From Capronia americana (taxonomy: Eukaryota > Ascomycota > Eurotiomycetes > Chaetothyriales > Herpotrichiellaceae): a stretch of DNA of 64,000 nt. This document shows, piece after piece, positions 42,924-53,325 of the stretch. A program made the translations under genes and the position numbers. The first letter of the stretch is position 1; every line of letters starts with the position of its first letter. The notes below the pieces were generated by a model, which was not told where the DNA came from, ran no database searches, and saw nothing but the letters and a program-made list of their open reading frames with translations. Where the stretch lies: contig JADWQD010000013.1 in the NCBI GenBank assembly GCA_016110215.1, positions 1,240,001 through 1,304,000 of the forward strand. Reading direction: 5' to 3'.

Positions 42924-43619
42924 TTAATTCTTACTTGCTTTCGAACTGGGGTACTTTGCCCACCCCCTACCGTGACCTTTCTGCTTCCACTCCCGAATCA
43001 GCGCAGGCATATTCTCCATTGCTTTCCGTCTCTTGTCCAGCGTTGTGCCGATCCGCCTCTCCCATTTATGGCCCTTGACCTTCTGTCCCTCACCCGTCCC
43101 CTTTATCCTAAGCCCACGCTCCAACAGGCGAGATTCCTTGAACGCAGTGGATTTCTTGCCCGGCGGCAGAAGTTCTTCAATGTTGTATTGTTGCGCGAGC
43201 TTCACGAGATCGGCTTGGGTGCGCAGGCCGATTTTGGGGCCTGACCACCGGCCGGTTTTGAAGTTCTTGCGCGGGAGGAAGGGGTTTGTTGGGAATTTCT
43301 GGAGGGATTGGGATCCGGGAAGTGGTATCGAGGGTTCTGTCTGTTGTCCCTCTGGTAGGGTTTCTGAGGGAGGTATAGATTCGGACGCCGAAGGTGTTGA
43401 AGATACCAAGACAGGCTGAGCAATTATGCCTGGGTGTGCTTGTGGAGTGGAGGATATGGTTGTCTGGTTTTCTAGGAGGGCGGCTCGCGTGACTGCCGCT
43501 TCTTTGGCATCTCTTCGCGTCAAGGGGATCTTGATGCCGGTGAACTTTGCGGAGTAGAGTTGCGGAGGGTAGCGTGCGAAGAAGTTCTGTAGCCGTAAGG
43601 GCAGAGCTGTGGTGGTCAT
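42924..43619 (-). CDS. mrpl25: Mitochondrial large-subunit ribosomal protein mL59 (Mrpl25)
   Basis: Single-exon, 231 aa. mL59 is a fungal-specific protein of the mitochondrial 54S subunit. The start MTTTALPLRLQNFFARYPPQ followed by LYSAKFTGIKIPLTRRDAKE is strongly conserved in the family as I know it. NPFLPRKNFKTGRWSGPKIG then LRTQADLVKLAQQYNIEELL form the central region, and GLRIKGTGEGQKVKGHKWER with MPALIREWKQKGHGRGWAKY the basic end. A Ser/Pro-rich loop of about 45 residues between the first two blocks looks like a lineage insertion. The product is imported without an obvious cleavable presequence. The gene is divergent from the CobW gene, 857 bp away. Confidence 0.93.
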   Translation of the reverse strand: MTTTALPLRLQNFFARYPPQLYSAKFTGIKIPLTRRDAKEAAVTRAALLENQTTISSTPQAHPGIIAQPVLVSSTPSASESIPPSETLPEGQQTEPSIPLPGSQSLQKFPTNPFLPRKNFKTGRWSGPKIGLRTQADLVKLAQQYNIEELLPPGKKSTAFKESRLLERGLRIKGTGEGQKVKGHKWERRIGTTLDKRRKAMENMPALIREWKQKGHGRGWAKYPSSKASKN

Positions 43620-44476
43620 CGTGCTGATGTAGCCGGGTCTAAAGAGACCGAGATGTCGCGTTCAGGAGACAAGCCACTTCGGACTATTGTGTCTAGACAG
43701 TGAGCTTTTACGAGTAGAGGAGTTGCTCCGTACGTATTGTGTAGGTGATTGCTTCGAAAAAGGTGCAATGATGCTCTCCGTCCCTCCGTAACCTTGGCGG
43801 CTCGAAAGGAGGTGAAATTGACGCCGAGGCCACCTTGGACCTCACCCGAGCCGCGCCGCTTTTACACCTCGCTCGCCTCGCGCTCTGTTCCGACTCCTCA
43901 CCCTCGCTCTCACCCTCGACTTACCCACGACCCCAGCTCTCTGGTCTTCAGGTGTCTCTCCTTAGGCCAGCGAAATGTTGCTCTATCTTCACTTGCGCGG
44001 TGGAATCGTCCGCAGTGATCGTACCGACAGACTAGATTGCCTATGAGAGACGGCAGGCGATGCAATTCTTATGGCGTGGCAGTTTTTCATTATTCCGTCC
44101 TCCTTGTCCTGGAGCATACTGGACAGTGCTCGCGCTGCCCACAGTGAACCACCAAAGTTCAGCCTCGCATTACTCCTCGTATCTGACTGGCGACGACAAC
44201 TGACTCCAGGAACGAAGTGTTCCATTCGCTGCTCCGGAATTTTCGTTCCTACGGGGCTTTGGGTCAAGCGCTGTGTGGTCCTCACATTGCCAGTCTTAAG
44301 GTACTCAATCCACAGAACCCGCACTCGCTAACAGCCCAACCAATTAGCTTTGGCGGCATTCTAATCAATATGGCTTCTCAGTATCACCCTATCTGTGTCC
44401 AGCATGTCTTCTGCATCCTTCCTGTCCAGAAAATTCTCTCTCCTCTGATCTGCCTCCTACCTCGCTACCTAGAGCC
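43620..44476. other. Divergent spacer between mL59 and the CobW-type gene
   Basis: No gene is supported in these 857 bases. A ctccgtacgta word near 43726-43736 is a relative of the recurring tactccgta motif. The last 60 bases before 44477 are pyrimidine-rich, as expected of a leader. Confidence 0.5.
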
Positions 44477-46681
44477 ATGGCTGTACTGACACGACAGAGA
44501 GCCAAGTCTGAATCAGGCTCCCTTGATCAGGGACCTATCCCTGTGACCCTTGTCTCTGGCTTCTTGGGGAGTGGTAAGACCACGCTTCTCAAACATGTTC
44601 TTACTTCGGACCAGCACTCTCTTCGCATTGCCGTTATTGTCAATGACATGGCAGCGCTGAACATTGACGCTTCTTTGATCAGACGACATGTGGTCTCGCA
44701 GACGCAAGAACGTTTGATCCAGATGGAGAATGGATGCATCTGCTGTACACTTCGTGGCGACCTCCTGGAAGAGTTGGCAAGGCTTGCCCGAAATCGCGAA
44801 TGCGAATACATCTTAATCGAGAGTACCGGAATCAGCGAACCGATGCAAGTCGCCGAAACATTCACCGAGGAATTTGCAGCAGCCATGATCGAGGCCGCAA
44901 ACGATGGTTCACTTCAGGGAAAGGAGGACGATGAAAGAGTCCTGAAGGAAATGTACGGCCCCCCATCACAGTCTGTCGATGATCGATTGTGTTCACATGG
45001 CATTATAGGGCGGAGCTTGGTGGCCTGCAGAAAGTGGCCAAGCTCGACACGCTGATTACTCTGATTGATGCTTTCAACTTCTTTCAAAATTTTGCCACCA
45101 CAGACTTCATCACAGATCGATGGGGTAAGGAAGGGGTTGACCCAGAAGATGAGCGTACAGTGACAGACTTGATGGTGGATCAGATGCAAGTGTTTTGTCC
45201 CGTTGCGGCCACAACCTTCTATGTGCTCACCTACTAACCAGCTCCCTGGCACACAGTGAATTCTCCAATACAATCATCATCAACAAAGCCGATAGCGTGG
45301 ATAAGGAGGCAAGGGCTCGCATTCGGGCGGTCATCAAACAGCTCAACCCGGCAGCGAAAGTGTTTGAATCGAACTATTCAAAAGTCGACATCAGAGAGGT
45401 CATTTCCACAAAGGTGTTTTCTTTCGAGAAAGCAGCCACGAACATGGGCTGGCTCCAAAGTCTGCACGAGCTCAGCAAGCGTGAAATCAATGGGCAGATC
45501 AAAATTGCTCCTAAGCCTGAAACAGAAGAGTAAGAACAATGCTTTCTTTTCCGTTCTAGCTTTAATCCTATGATGCTGATGGAGTCTAGGTATGGAATCT
45601 CCAGCTTTGTCTACCGTGCACGCCGGCCGTTCAATCCTCGACGCTTGTACAAGTTGATTCATGACAAATTCGTCATCATGGAGGGCCAGATTCAGGATCA
45701 AGATGACGACGGAGACGAGCAGGGTGAAGATGAGGATGAAGATGAAGATGACGAAATGGATGATGCCGACGGCGCGACGAAGCCATCGACAAACGGCACT
45801 GACGAGAGCAATTCGACCTCGACAGATGATAGTGATGAAGACAAGGATACCGACGACTCGTCGTTGCTCAGCGATAGTGAAGAGAAAGACGATGGCGAGG
45901 ACGACTTTTCCAAGTCTATCGATCCGAAGGTCCGTTGTTTCTTCGTTTGAGCAATTTTAAAAGATCTCCGTTGCTGATGCCGCCGACTATCCACAGGTTG
46001 TTGTCGAAAACAAGAAATCAAATCCCACTTTCGCCGGACTGTTGAGATCTAAAGGCTTCTTCTGGCTCGCCACCCGTCCTTCGTTGCACGGTGAATGGAG
46101 CCAGGCTGGGGCCATGCTAACTTTACAAGGCGGTGGCCCCTGGTTCTGCACTTTAGACGATGGTAAGCATCCCACTCCACACTCTCCAGCAGTGTCATTT
46201 CGTAAGTGATATTTTGACCCACTTGCTGATATGCCACTGTTTCAAAGCTCAATGGCCATCCGATGAAGCAACCCGGACTAGCATCCTTGCGGATTTTGCC
46301 GAACCCTGGGGCGATCGACGTCAAGAGATTGTGTTTATTGGCGAGAAGCTTGACGTCGAAGGTCTCACGGCCGAATTCGACCGTTGTCTGCTGACAGATC
46401 GTGAGATGAAGAAATGGGAGAAGACGATGAAGTCCTCGGACGACATGATGGTAGTCAATGATAGACTGGCGAACATTTTTGAGGGTAGGTCCACACTTTT
46501 CGTTGATCAGATCTCGCTTGGTACTCTTGAGAAAACCGATTCGTCTGACTGAGGTTACACAGATGGATTCGAGGACTGGCCGGAGCTGCAACATGATGAG
46601 GACGATAATGACGATGATGGACAAGACCATGGACATGCGCACAAGCATGTGCATCCGCAGCGCAAGGTCGCGGCGAAGTGA
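44477..46681 (+). CDS. COG0523/CobW-family GTPase (putative metallochaperone)
   Basis: Seven exons are proposed: 44477..44952, 45009..45185, 45257..45529, 45590..45929, 45997..46162, 46248..46484 and 46563..46681, 595 aa with all phases agreeing. COG0523 proteins are GTPases that deliver metals such as zinc or cobalt. Walker A GFLGSGKTTLLKH (28-40), the metal-binding C-x-C-C motif GCICC (C87, C89, C90), ILIESTGISEP switch, and IIINKAD guanine motif are present. The CobW C-terminal domain follows (SSFVYRARRPFNPRRL, then after the insert SKGFFWLATRP, GGPWF and RRQEIVFIGEKLD). Within this domain is an Asp/Glu/Ser-rich insert of about 75 residues, and the C-terminus is His-rich (DHGHAHKHVH). The N-terminus lacks the CPELVP motif of ZNG1-type members. 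Intron 2 is best explained as GC-AG (45186..45256). Confidence 0.9.
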
Positions 46682-47824
46682 GAAACCCTACAGTAGAAGA
46701 GAATCACCACTGTGCACTGTCCATCGCCATCCCGTATACAGACGCATGGAGCATACTGACGCCAACCACGACCCGTCAATGGAAATAGAAAAGTGTTTTA
46801 CCATTCTGCCCCACTCCTTTATTATAGGAGCAAAAGTCGGAAATATCTAGTATGGGGATATATAGGAATTGAACATACTGAGAAATACGCATTCTGAACC
46901 GATTAGGGAGTTATACAACCTAGGGTTGTCGTCCTTACAGTCCGGGACGGACACAAACCGTCCATTCCATTTGATGGTCACCTCCACTTAAGTAGATGCC
47001 CTCTCAGGTAGTGTCTCCCATTACATCAATAGCGTAGGGCACTGTTTCTTACTAGAACATGTCCTGCGAAAGATAGATCGACCAACGCTGTCCTACTTCG
47101 GTGTTGGAGGTCGATTGTGAGCTGACAGAATTGCATGGAAGAATGACGAGCTCCTAGGCACAAGGCTGGAGGAAGCAATGCCAGTGTGTTAAAGATGGCC
47201 GAGCCATTGTCTCGGAGAACGAGAAACTGGCGGCAGCTGAGAAGAGGATCGAAACACTGGAGGCTTTGTCAACAGACTGAAGCACTGCAGTGGACACCGG
47301 CCGACCTCTGATGTCTGCGACAATTCATTCCTTATGTATGAAGTGGACGCCGCCATGTTCCCTTCCGCACAGAGAATTGGCTTCATAGAAGCACCATGTA
47401 TCTGCGAAGGTTGGGGTTCTGTACGGATTACATATAAGATATACTGGTTGCATAGTGGATGTGTCAAGAGGCGAAGGGGCACAGGGGTAATATCAGAGAA
47501 GTACAATGACTCCGGCAGAAGTTCGGCAAAAGTTTAACCGAAGTGCGTGCGGGACGAAATGCGCAACTGGCGGCGTAACTTTTGGGCTGAGAAGCGTCTT
47601 GCTTCAGCCTCTTGAATTTTCCCGCCTTTCACATGCGCTCCAAGCCCAATACCTCCATACCTACCATACCTGCTATCTCAATCAGCCGCGTACAGCATCT
47701 CTAGCCCTTGAGGACGCACTGCGCAGTGATTCTGCCGCACACACCTTTTTTCCCTGATCTCATTGCACCGAGCCTGCCCACCTCGATCGCATAGCCGACC
47801 TGCGCCGAATCAGGCAGCGTCCGG
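46682..47824. other. Intergenic 1.1 kb between the CobW-type gene and PRP39
   Basis: No gene is supported. ORFs at 47189-47537 on both strands are short and overlap. The last 200 bases before PRP39 are relatively pyrimidine-rich and probably hold its promoter and leader. Confidence 0.5.
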
Positions 47825-50040
47825 ATGGACGCTTACGGTGGGAATGATGAGGAGAGCGCCGAGCTGCGGAAGCTGTTGGCAGAAGTGGTGCGTTGCGTCT
47901 GGACTGCGCAGCATCGAGTGAAAGCTGATGAGGTTTCAGAATGATGACGCCGACAACTTCGAGGTGTGGGAGAAGCTCGTTCGCGCCGGCGAGAGCCTGG
48001 AAGGTGGAATAAACAGAAACTCGAGCTCGCAGGCCATCACCACTGTCCGAAGCATCTATGACCGCCTGCTTGGCAAATTTCCTCTCTTCTTTGGCTACTG
48101 GAAGAAATATGCCGACCTCGAGTTCTCAATTGCCGGCACCGAGGCTGCGGATATGGTGAGGACACTCCGATCGTATTCAAGAGAATTGCATGCTGAATAT
48201 TGGACAGATCTATGAGCGTGGTATAGCGAGCGTCACAAACTCGGTCGACTTATGGACAAATTACTGCTCCTTCAAAACCGAGACAAGCCACGACTCCGAC
48301 GTGATCCGAGAGTAAGTACAACAGTCGCTCACACCTTCCTTCTCAGCGAGACCTAAATGCAGCAAGACTTGCCCGATCCAACGACAGTAGCTGGTTATTT
48401 GGTTCATGATGATGGCTACCGCGGCACTGGTGAGCCCATCATCAGCCACCTTCCTTCTCTGAGCTTGCATTCTCACTCATCACCAGTCAGGTGCTTTGAT
48501 TTACTCTGCCCGAGGGCCCTCCACACACCCCCTGAATGCTTCAGGAGTCGTTCCCAGTTGTAGCGGAGCTTTTGAAGGACTTATCACATCACGTACTTAC
48601 ACCAGATCCCACGTTTGCTTCCTCCCATCTCTCCTCTCTGACCCCTCACCCTGCTGTGATAGATTATGCTGACGCGGTGCTTTCAGGCTTTTTGAAAGAG
48701 GTGCAGGATGCGTTGGACTCGACTTCCTGGCCCATCCCTTTTGGGACAAGTACATCGAATTTGAGGAGCGCATGGATGCACATGATCGAATCTTCGCCAT
48801 CTTGGGCAGAATCATCCACATCCCCATGCATCAATATGCCAGATACTTCGAAAAGTATCGACAGATGGCTCAGTCACGTCCACTTACTGCCATTGCACCT
48901 GCTGGTACCCTTACTCAACTGCAAATGGACCTTGAGAATGAGGGCTTGGGTTACAAGGCTGGTCGAAGCCAACTCGAGGTCGAGCGCGAGCTTCGAGTCC
49001 GTATTGACAACTACCATCTCGAGGCCTTTAGACGAACACAGACCGAGACTACCAAGCGCTGGACCTACGAATCCGAGATTAAACGTCCCTATTTCCATGT
49101 CACAGACCTTGACGATGCCCAGGTCGTGAATTGGCGCAAATACCTTGATTTTGAGGAGTCCGAAGGAGATTACACTCGCGTCCAGTTCTTGTATGAAAGG
49201 TGCCTGGTTACGTGTGCGCAGCACGACGAGTTTTGGTTGAGATATGCCCGATGGATGCTTGCTCAGCAAGGCAAAGAAGAGGAAGTCCGAAACATCTACC
49301 AACGAGCGTCTTGTCTCTTCGTCCCGATTGCCCTCCCGACAACCAGACTCCAGTACGCCTATTTTGAGGAGATGACGGGGCGGGTCGATGTGGCGAAAGA
49401 CATTCATGAAGCCATTCTCTTGCAGTTGCCTAATCACGTTGAAACCATCGTGTCATTGGCAAATACCACCCGCCGTCACTCTGGGCTCGAAGCTGCTGTC
49501 GCAGTCTACAAAGCTCACCTCGAAGCACCAACCACAGATACCAACGCCAAAGCAGCTCTGGTCGCGGAGTGGGCCAAGCTCGTGTGGAAGACCAAGGGTT
49601 CAGCAGAAGAAGCTCGCGAAATCTTTCAGAAGAACCAAAATTGGTATCTTGAAAGTCCTGCATTCTGGTCCAGTTACCTGCGGTTCGAACTTGATCAGCC
49701 CACCAGCAGTGGCGATGAGCAACAACATCATGAGCAGATTCGACGGGTCGTGGAGGAGATCCTGACCAAGACTGCACTACCGGAGGCAACGGTTCAGGAG
49801 CTCGTTACTGCCTACATGAAGCATCTGCTCGAGAGAGGCACTAAAGATGTCGCGAAGGAGTACATGACCCTTGATCGGCAGATCAACGGGCCAACTTCAG
49901 TTCAAAAGGTGCCCAAAGCGAACCCAGATTCGAGCAAGATAGTTGGACTTGTCAATGGACAGGTATGTTGTATTTCACGCCCAGCTCATCCGATTTTACT
50001 GACAGCTCCTCAGCAGCCTCCCCCAATCCGATACACATGA
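47825..50040 (+). CDS. prp39: Pre-mRNA-processing factor 39 (U1 snRNP, HAT repeats)
   Basis: Exons are proposed at 47825..47887, 47940..48155, 48208..48311, 48687..49962 and 50014..50040, about 561 aa. Prp39 is a HAT-repeat scaffold of the U1 snRNP and acts in 5' splice-site selection. The HAT helices are easy to follow: NFEVWEKLVRAGESLEG, FPLFFGYWKKYADLE, YERGIASVTNSVDLWTNY, LFERGAGCVGLDFLAHPFWD, KYIEFEERMDAHDRIFAILG, then VVNWRKYLDFEESEGDYTR and FWLRYARWMLAQQGKEEEV. Exon 4 is joined to exon 3 across a 375-nt intron. The join is forced by the conserved IRELFERGA...DFLAHPFW sequence. The last intron is 51 nt if CTCAG is used; an alternative acceptor at 50005 gives a different short end, so the C-terminus is uncertain. 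Confidence 0.9.
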
Positions 50041-51260
50041 GTGTCTAATGGTCGGGAGCAAGGACTGAGGCCTTGGCTGACGGCGAAAGGGATCAGCATC
50101 TCGAGTCAATTGACTTGACTTGGGGCAGGGAAGGGCATGGCAGACTGTAGTATTTCATCTTCGTTCTGGTAGGAAGCCTTTGCATTGATGTCCTGAATGA
50201 TATCCTACAATGATGAGGATGACATTGGCTGTACACAGGTTCAACGATGATATTGACATGAAGTTGAGGCCTCCATTAAACATCGCTTTTATCCGCAAAC
50301 AAGCTTACCAGTGTCTGTTGTACGGTCTCCAGAGACCATGCTGATTGGTTTGCACGGTTACTGGCAAACACATCGTCATGGGAAGAAATCTACGGCCGAC
50401 GCAGCAAAACGCTGGGCGTCCCAAGGGACGATCGATGGATACAATCCGCATCTATCTTTGCAAGTGCAGAACCAAACGTGGCAGAGACTTGACCCTCGGA
50501 CTTTGTGTTTTGTGTGCCACTTTGTTGCTCTGTCGCGCTCACTGTGAAGCAAGGGGAGCTGAACCTGGCTTGTTCCCCCTCCTTCACTCGGCATCGCACT
50601 GTCGGCAACCAGACCCTTTAGTCTGACAAGTCAGCTGTGCGGGGGGTTACAATGGCGGTTGTTCCAATGGTGATGTATATGCAATGGTCAGTCTGGCGCC
50701 ATCTTCGCCCCAATCTTCTGTTTCTTACGATTCGTCTCTTATTCTTCGTTCTCGTATGTTTCATTAAAGGAATGAAGAGTGTGTTGCACGCACCAAAGGC
50801 ACTCTAGATTTATTCACGATTGACTACGGAGTGCGGACCGAGAGAGACCCGGTTGAATATGCTATGCGCCTTCGAAGGCTCGAACCACGTTTCTGTGCAT
50901 GCATGGCTTTTCCTCGAGTAAGTACTGGATTACTCCCGATTATGCTTAGCGTATGGAGAATGCCTGGCCGGTGCGATCCCCGCGTACTATAAGTGCTAAG
51001 GGCTGACACCGTCTACCACAGTTGGCCTTTTCTGAGTTACTTGCGAATGGACCAGCCGCAATGGCTTTCCAAGTACCTGGGAGACGGCTACTTACTTATT
51101 TAGTAGCCTGAACTCACTGTCGCTGCGGACCCCATCAAGCTGGTCACCGCTCCGGAAACACTCCGCTGACGGTTTCGACGATGTGATCCTTGGGATGTAA
51201 GTACATGAGAGAGCTCATAGAAGTAGGTTGGGCCCCGGTCGTTCGTTTTTCAACTCTGTC
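50041..51260. other. Intergenic 1.2 kb between PRP39 and the alpha/beta hydrolase
   Basis: No gene is supported. Overlapping ORFs at 50311-50626 on both strands are unrecognised. A ctacggagt word near 50824-50832 is another copy of the recurring tactccgta-type motif. Confidence 0.5.
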
Positions 51261-52415
51261 ATGATGCGGACGTTTTTGCTAGATTGTTTCCCGTTCTTTG
51301 CCTCCTTCCTGTCCTGTGTGAGCGGCGTCACTCTCGCTGCGAGGAGTCAAGGCACGCGACCAAAATGCCATGATTTCGACTTCAATCTCCATATCCCGGC
51401 CTCCAATGACTTTGGCTTCGCCGTCCCAGCCGCTATCTACAATATCAGCGCCACGTACTGTCCCCCCATCAGAGCCGTGGCTCAGCGCGCTCAATCGATC
51501 CAGTTCCTCATCCACGGTGCGACGGGGAACAAGCTGTATTGGTCGGCCCTCGCACCCGACGGACAAGGCTACCAACCATTCAACTATTCGTGGGTGGAAT
51601 TCGCTCGCCAGCAAGGCTACCACACTCTGGCCATCGACCGTCTGGGGTGCGGCAATTCGTCGCGGCCGGATCCAACACTGGTGCGGACCAGTCCCGAAGT
51701 CGAGACCGTGTCTCAAATTCTGGGCATTCTGCATGGGAAGAACCGCACGCGCGAGGGCTATCTCTCCTTTCTGCCCCCGTCCTTCTCGAACATCATCTTG
51801 AACGGCTTCTCCTACGGCTCGCTGGTGATAGACAACTTCCTCAACAATCCCCCTTCGCCGTCAATGATCGCCTTGGTAAATGCGACAATCCTCACAGGCT
51901 ACACCCACATCCCGAATGCGCATCCCGACCCCAACGTCACGGCAGCGACCCAGCAGTTCAGTCCCGCGGCCCAGATCTTCCCTACGCGCTTCGACGGCCT
52001 CGACCCGGGGTATCGCACCATCGCCAACGCGCCGAACTACGCACACAGTTTCTTCGCCGGCGCCTACAACCCCGCCGTCCCAGATCTGATCTGGTCGCGC
52101 GAGGACGTCCAGGCTTCAGGCGAAGTGGCGTCGCTCGTCGCCGGCGCTTCCTCGTTCAATGTCTCGTCCGTCGTTTCGTACCACGCCCCTACGGCCATCA
52201 TCGCGGGACAGGACGACGGACCGCTGTGCGGGGGCGACTGCGGTGACGGCCCGACGGATCTACTTGCCCTGTCGAGGCGCTACTTCCCCGGTGTGAGTCA
52301 GGACAAGTACTTCAGCCATCGGGTCCCGCGGACGGGGCATATGGTGCATTATCACGAGAGTGCGAGGACGACCATGGAGACCGTGCACGCCTGGTTGGAG
52401 AAGATGGGCTTCTGA
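51261..52415 (+). CDS. Secreted alpha/beta-hydrolase
   Basis: Single-exon, 384 aa if ATG 51261 is used; an ATG 33 bases upstream is in frame but would precede the signal peptide with a hydrophilic stretch. MMRTFLLDCFPFFASFLSC reads as a signal sequence. The alpha/beta-hydrolase fold shows the oxyanion HGATGN (about residue 85), the strand YHTLAIDRLGCGNSS, the nucleophile elbow GFSYGS (Ser184) and a C-terminal histidine in RTGHMVHYHE (about 357-363). Several Asn-x-Ser/Thr sites and a CGGDCG cysteine pair fit an extracellular enzyme. The substrate is unknown: esterase, lipase-like or a haloperoxidase-like relative are all possible. It stands upstream of the VAO-type gene on the same strand, but 910 bp away. 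Confidence 0.85.
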   Translation: MMRTFLLDCFPFFASFLSCVSGVTLAARSQGTRPKCHDFDFNLHIPASNDFGFAVPAAIYNISATYCPPIRAVAQRAQSIQFLIHGATGNKLYWSALAPDGQGYQPFNYSWVEFARQQGYHTLAIDRLGCGNSSRPDPTLVRTSPEVETVSQILGILHGKNRTREGYLSFLPPSFSNIILNGFSYGSLVIDNFLNNPPSPSMIALVNATILTGYTHIPNAHPDPNVTAATQQFSPAAQIFPTRFDGLDPGYRTIANAPNYAHSFFAGAYNPAVPDLIWSREDVQASGEVASLVAGASSFNVSSVVSYHAPTAIIAGQDDGPLCGGDCGDGPTDLLALSRRYFPGVSQDKYFSHRVPRTGHMVHYHESARTTMETVHAWLEKMGF

Positions 52416-53325
52416 AAGGGAATACCTTTTGCAGTAACGGCGCGATATCTCTTGCTGTGTCGTTTGGCGAAAGCCCAGCCAGGTGCCGCGCAGCGCCTGA
52501 GGTGTGAGCTAGACCTGGTGGAATCCATGCGGTATTCCACGTCCAGGACTTTGGCCCAAACCAGCGAGAAGAGGCTGTGCATGTCGACAATTTCGGTTGG
52601 AAGGGAGTGAGATGGCGGCTCTGTCGAGGATGACGACCTTTGAAGATCGGCGACGCTACTTTTCGGCGGCATATAAAGGCTGCTACTAATTGTGGTGTAT
52701 TGTACAGCGCTTAGAAGGTAATTTAAATATATAAATTGTAAATTATGATATTCTACTAACTGAAATAAGGTGTCCTTGATATAGGGAAATAACCGTGTTT
52801 ACACTTAGACCCTCTGAACGGAGGCCTTTTTCTGAAGGAATTAAGAGAAAACGGTTAGCGCAGTGTCTATCCCCGTTGTCTGAACTGAGACAGAGGTGAG
52901 GCTAATCTGAGCGGAGGACAGCCATCCCGATCAATCCATCACCAACGTGACACCTGCTCTTGAGATGAAGGCGACCTTCCTCGAGGTCTTCCACGAGGCG
53001 TAAGAGGGCGATTGTTCCAGGCATTACCATCTCTCGGCGACAAACCACCTGATGTGGGGCACCCGCCCCAGATGCCCCAGCTTCTCATCGTCCTGCATCA
53101 CTTCCCCTGGTTACTCGTATTTGTCTTATGAACAAGCGAGCAGATACTACTGGAGCCCGCCGAATTCCCCACAAGCTTGCAGCGATCCGGTCAATTGTTG
53201 TGGGGATTTTCGGTGGGCTCCAGTATCTACTCGCTTGTTCATATAAGATGGCATCGTCACGGCAAGTTGCGGTATTAGCCTTCTGACGCCTCCAACTTTC
53301 TTCCGTTGTTGGGCTGGTCTTCGGA
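52416..53325. other. Spacer with A/T-rich stretch and inverted repeat
   Basis: The left part is the 3' flank of the hydrolase gene. Around 52680-52800 the DNA turns A/T-rich (aatttaaatatataaattgt). The right part carries the long inverted repeat listed separately, 77 bases before the VAO start codon. No gene is supported. Confidence 0.55.
53124..53248. repeat. Long imperfect inverted repeat upstream of the VAO-type gene
   Basis: Two arms of 51 bases, 53124-53174 and 53198-53248, are reverse complements of each other apart from a few mismatches and small indels, and are separated by a 23-base loop. The left arm begins tcttatgaacaagcgagcag, and the right arm ends cgcttgttcatataaga. No clear target-site duplication was seen. 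A single-stranded copy would fold as one long hairpin. It could be a small MITE-like element, a relic of a duplicated inverted insertion, or a hairpin-RNA source. Confidence 0.85.

Noticed and set aside
48390..48465. C/D-box snoRNA inside the long PRP39 intron
   Set aside because: An ATGATGA and a CTGA lie at a plausible spacing, but no terminal stem could be formed and no C'/D' pair was convincing.
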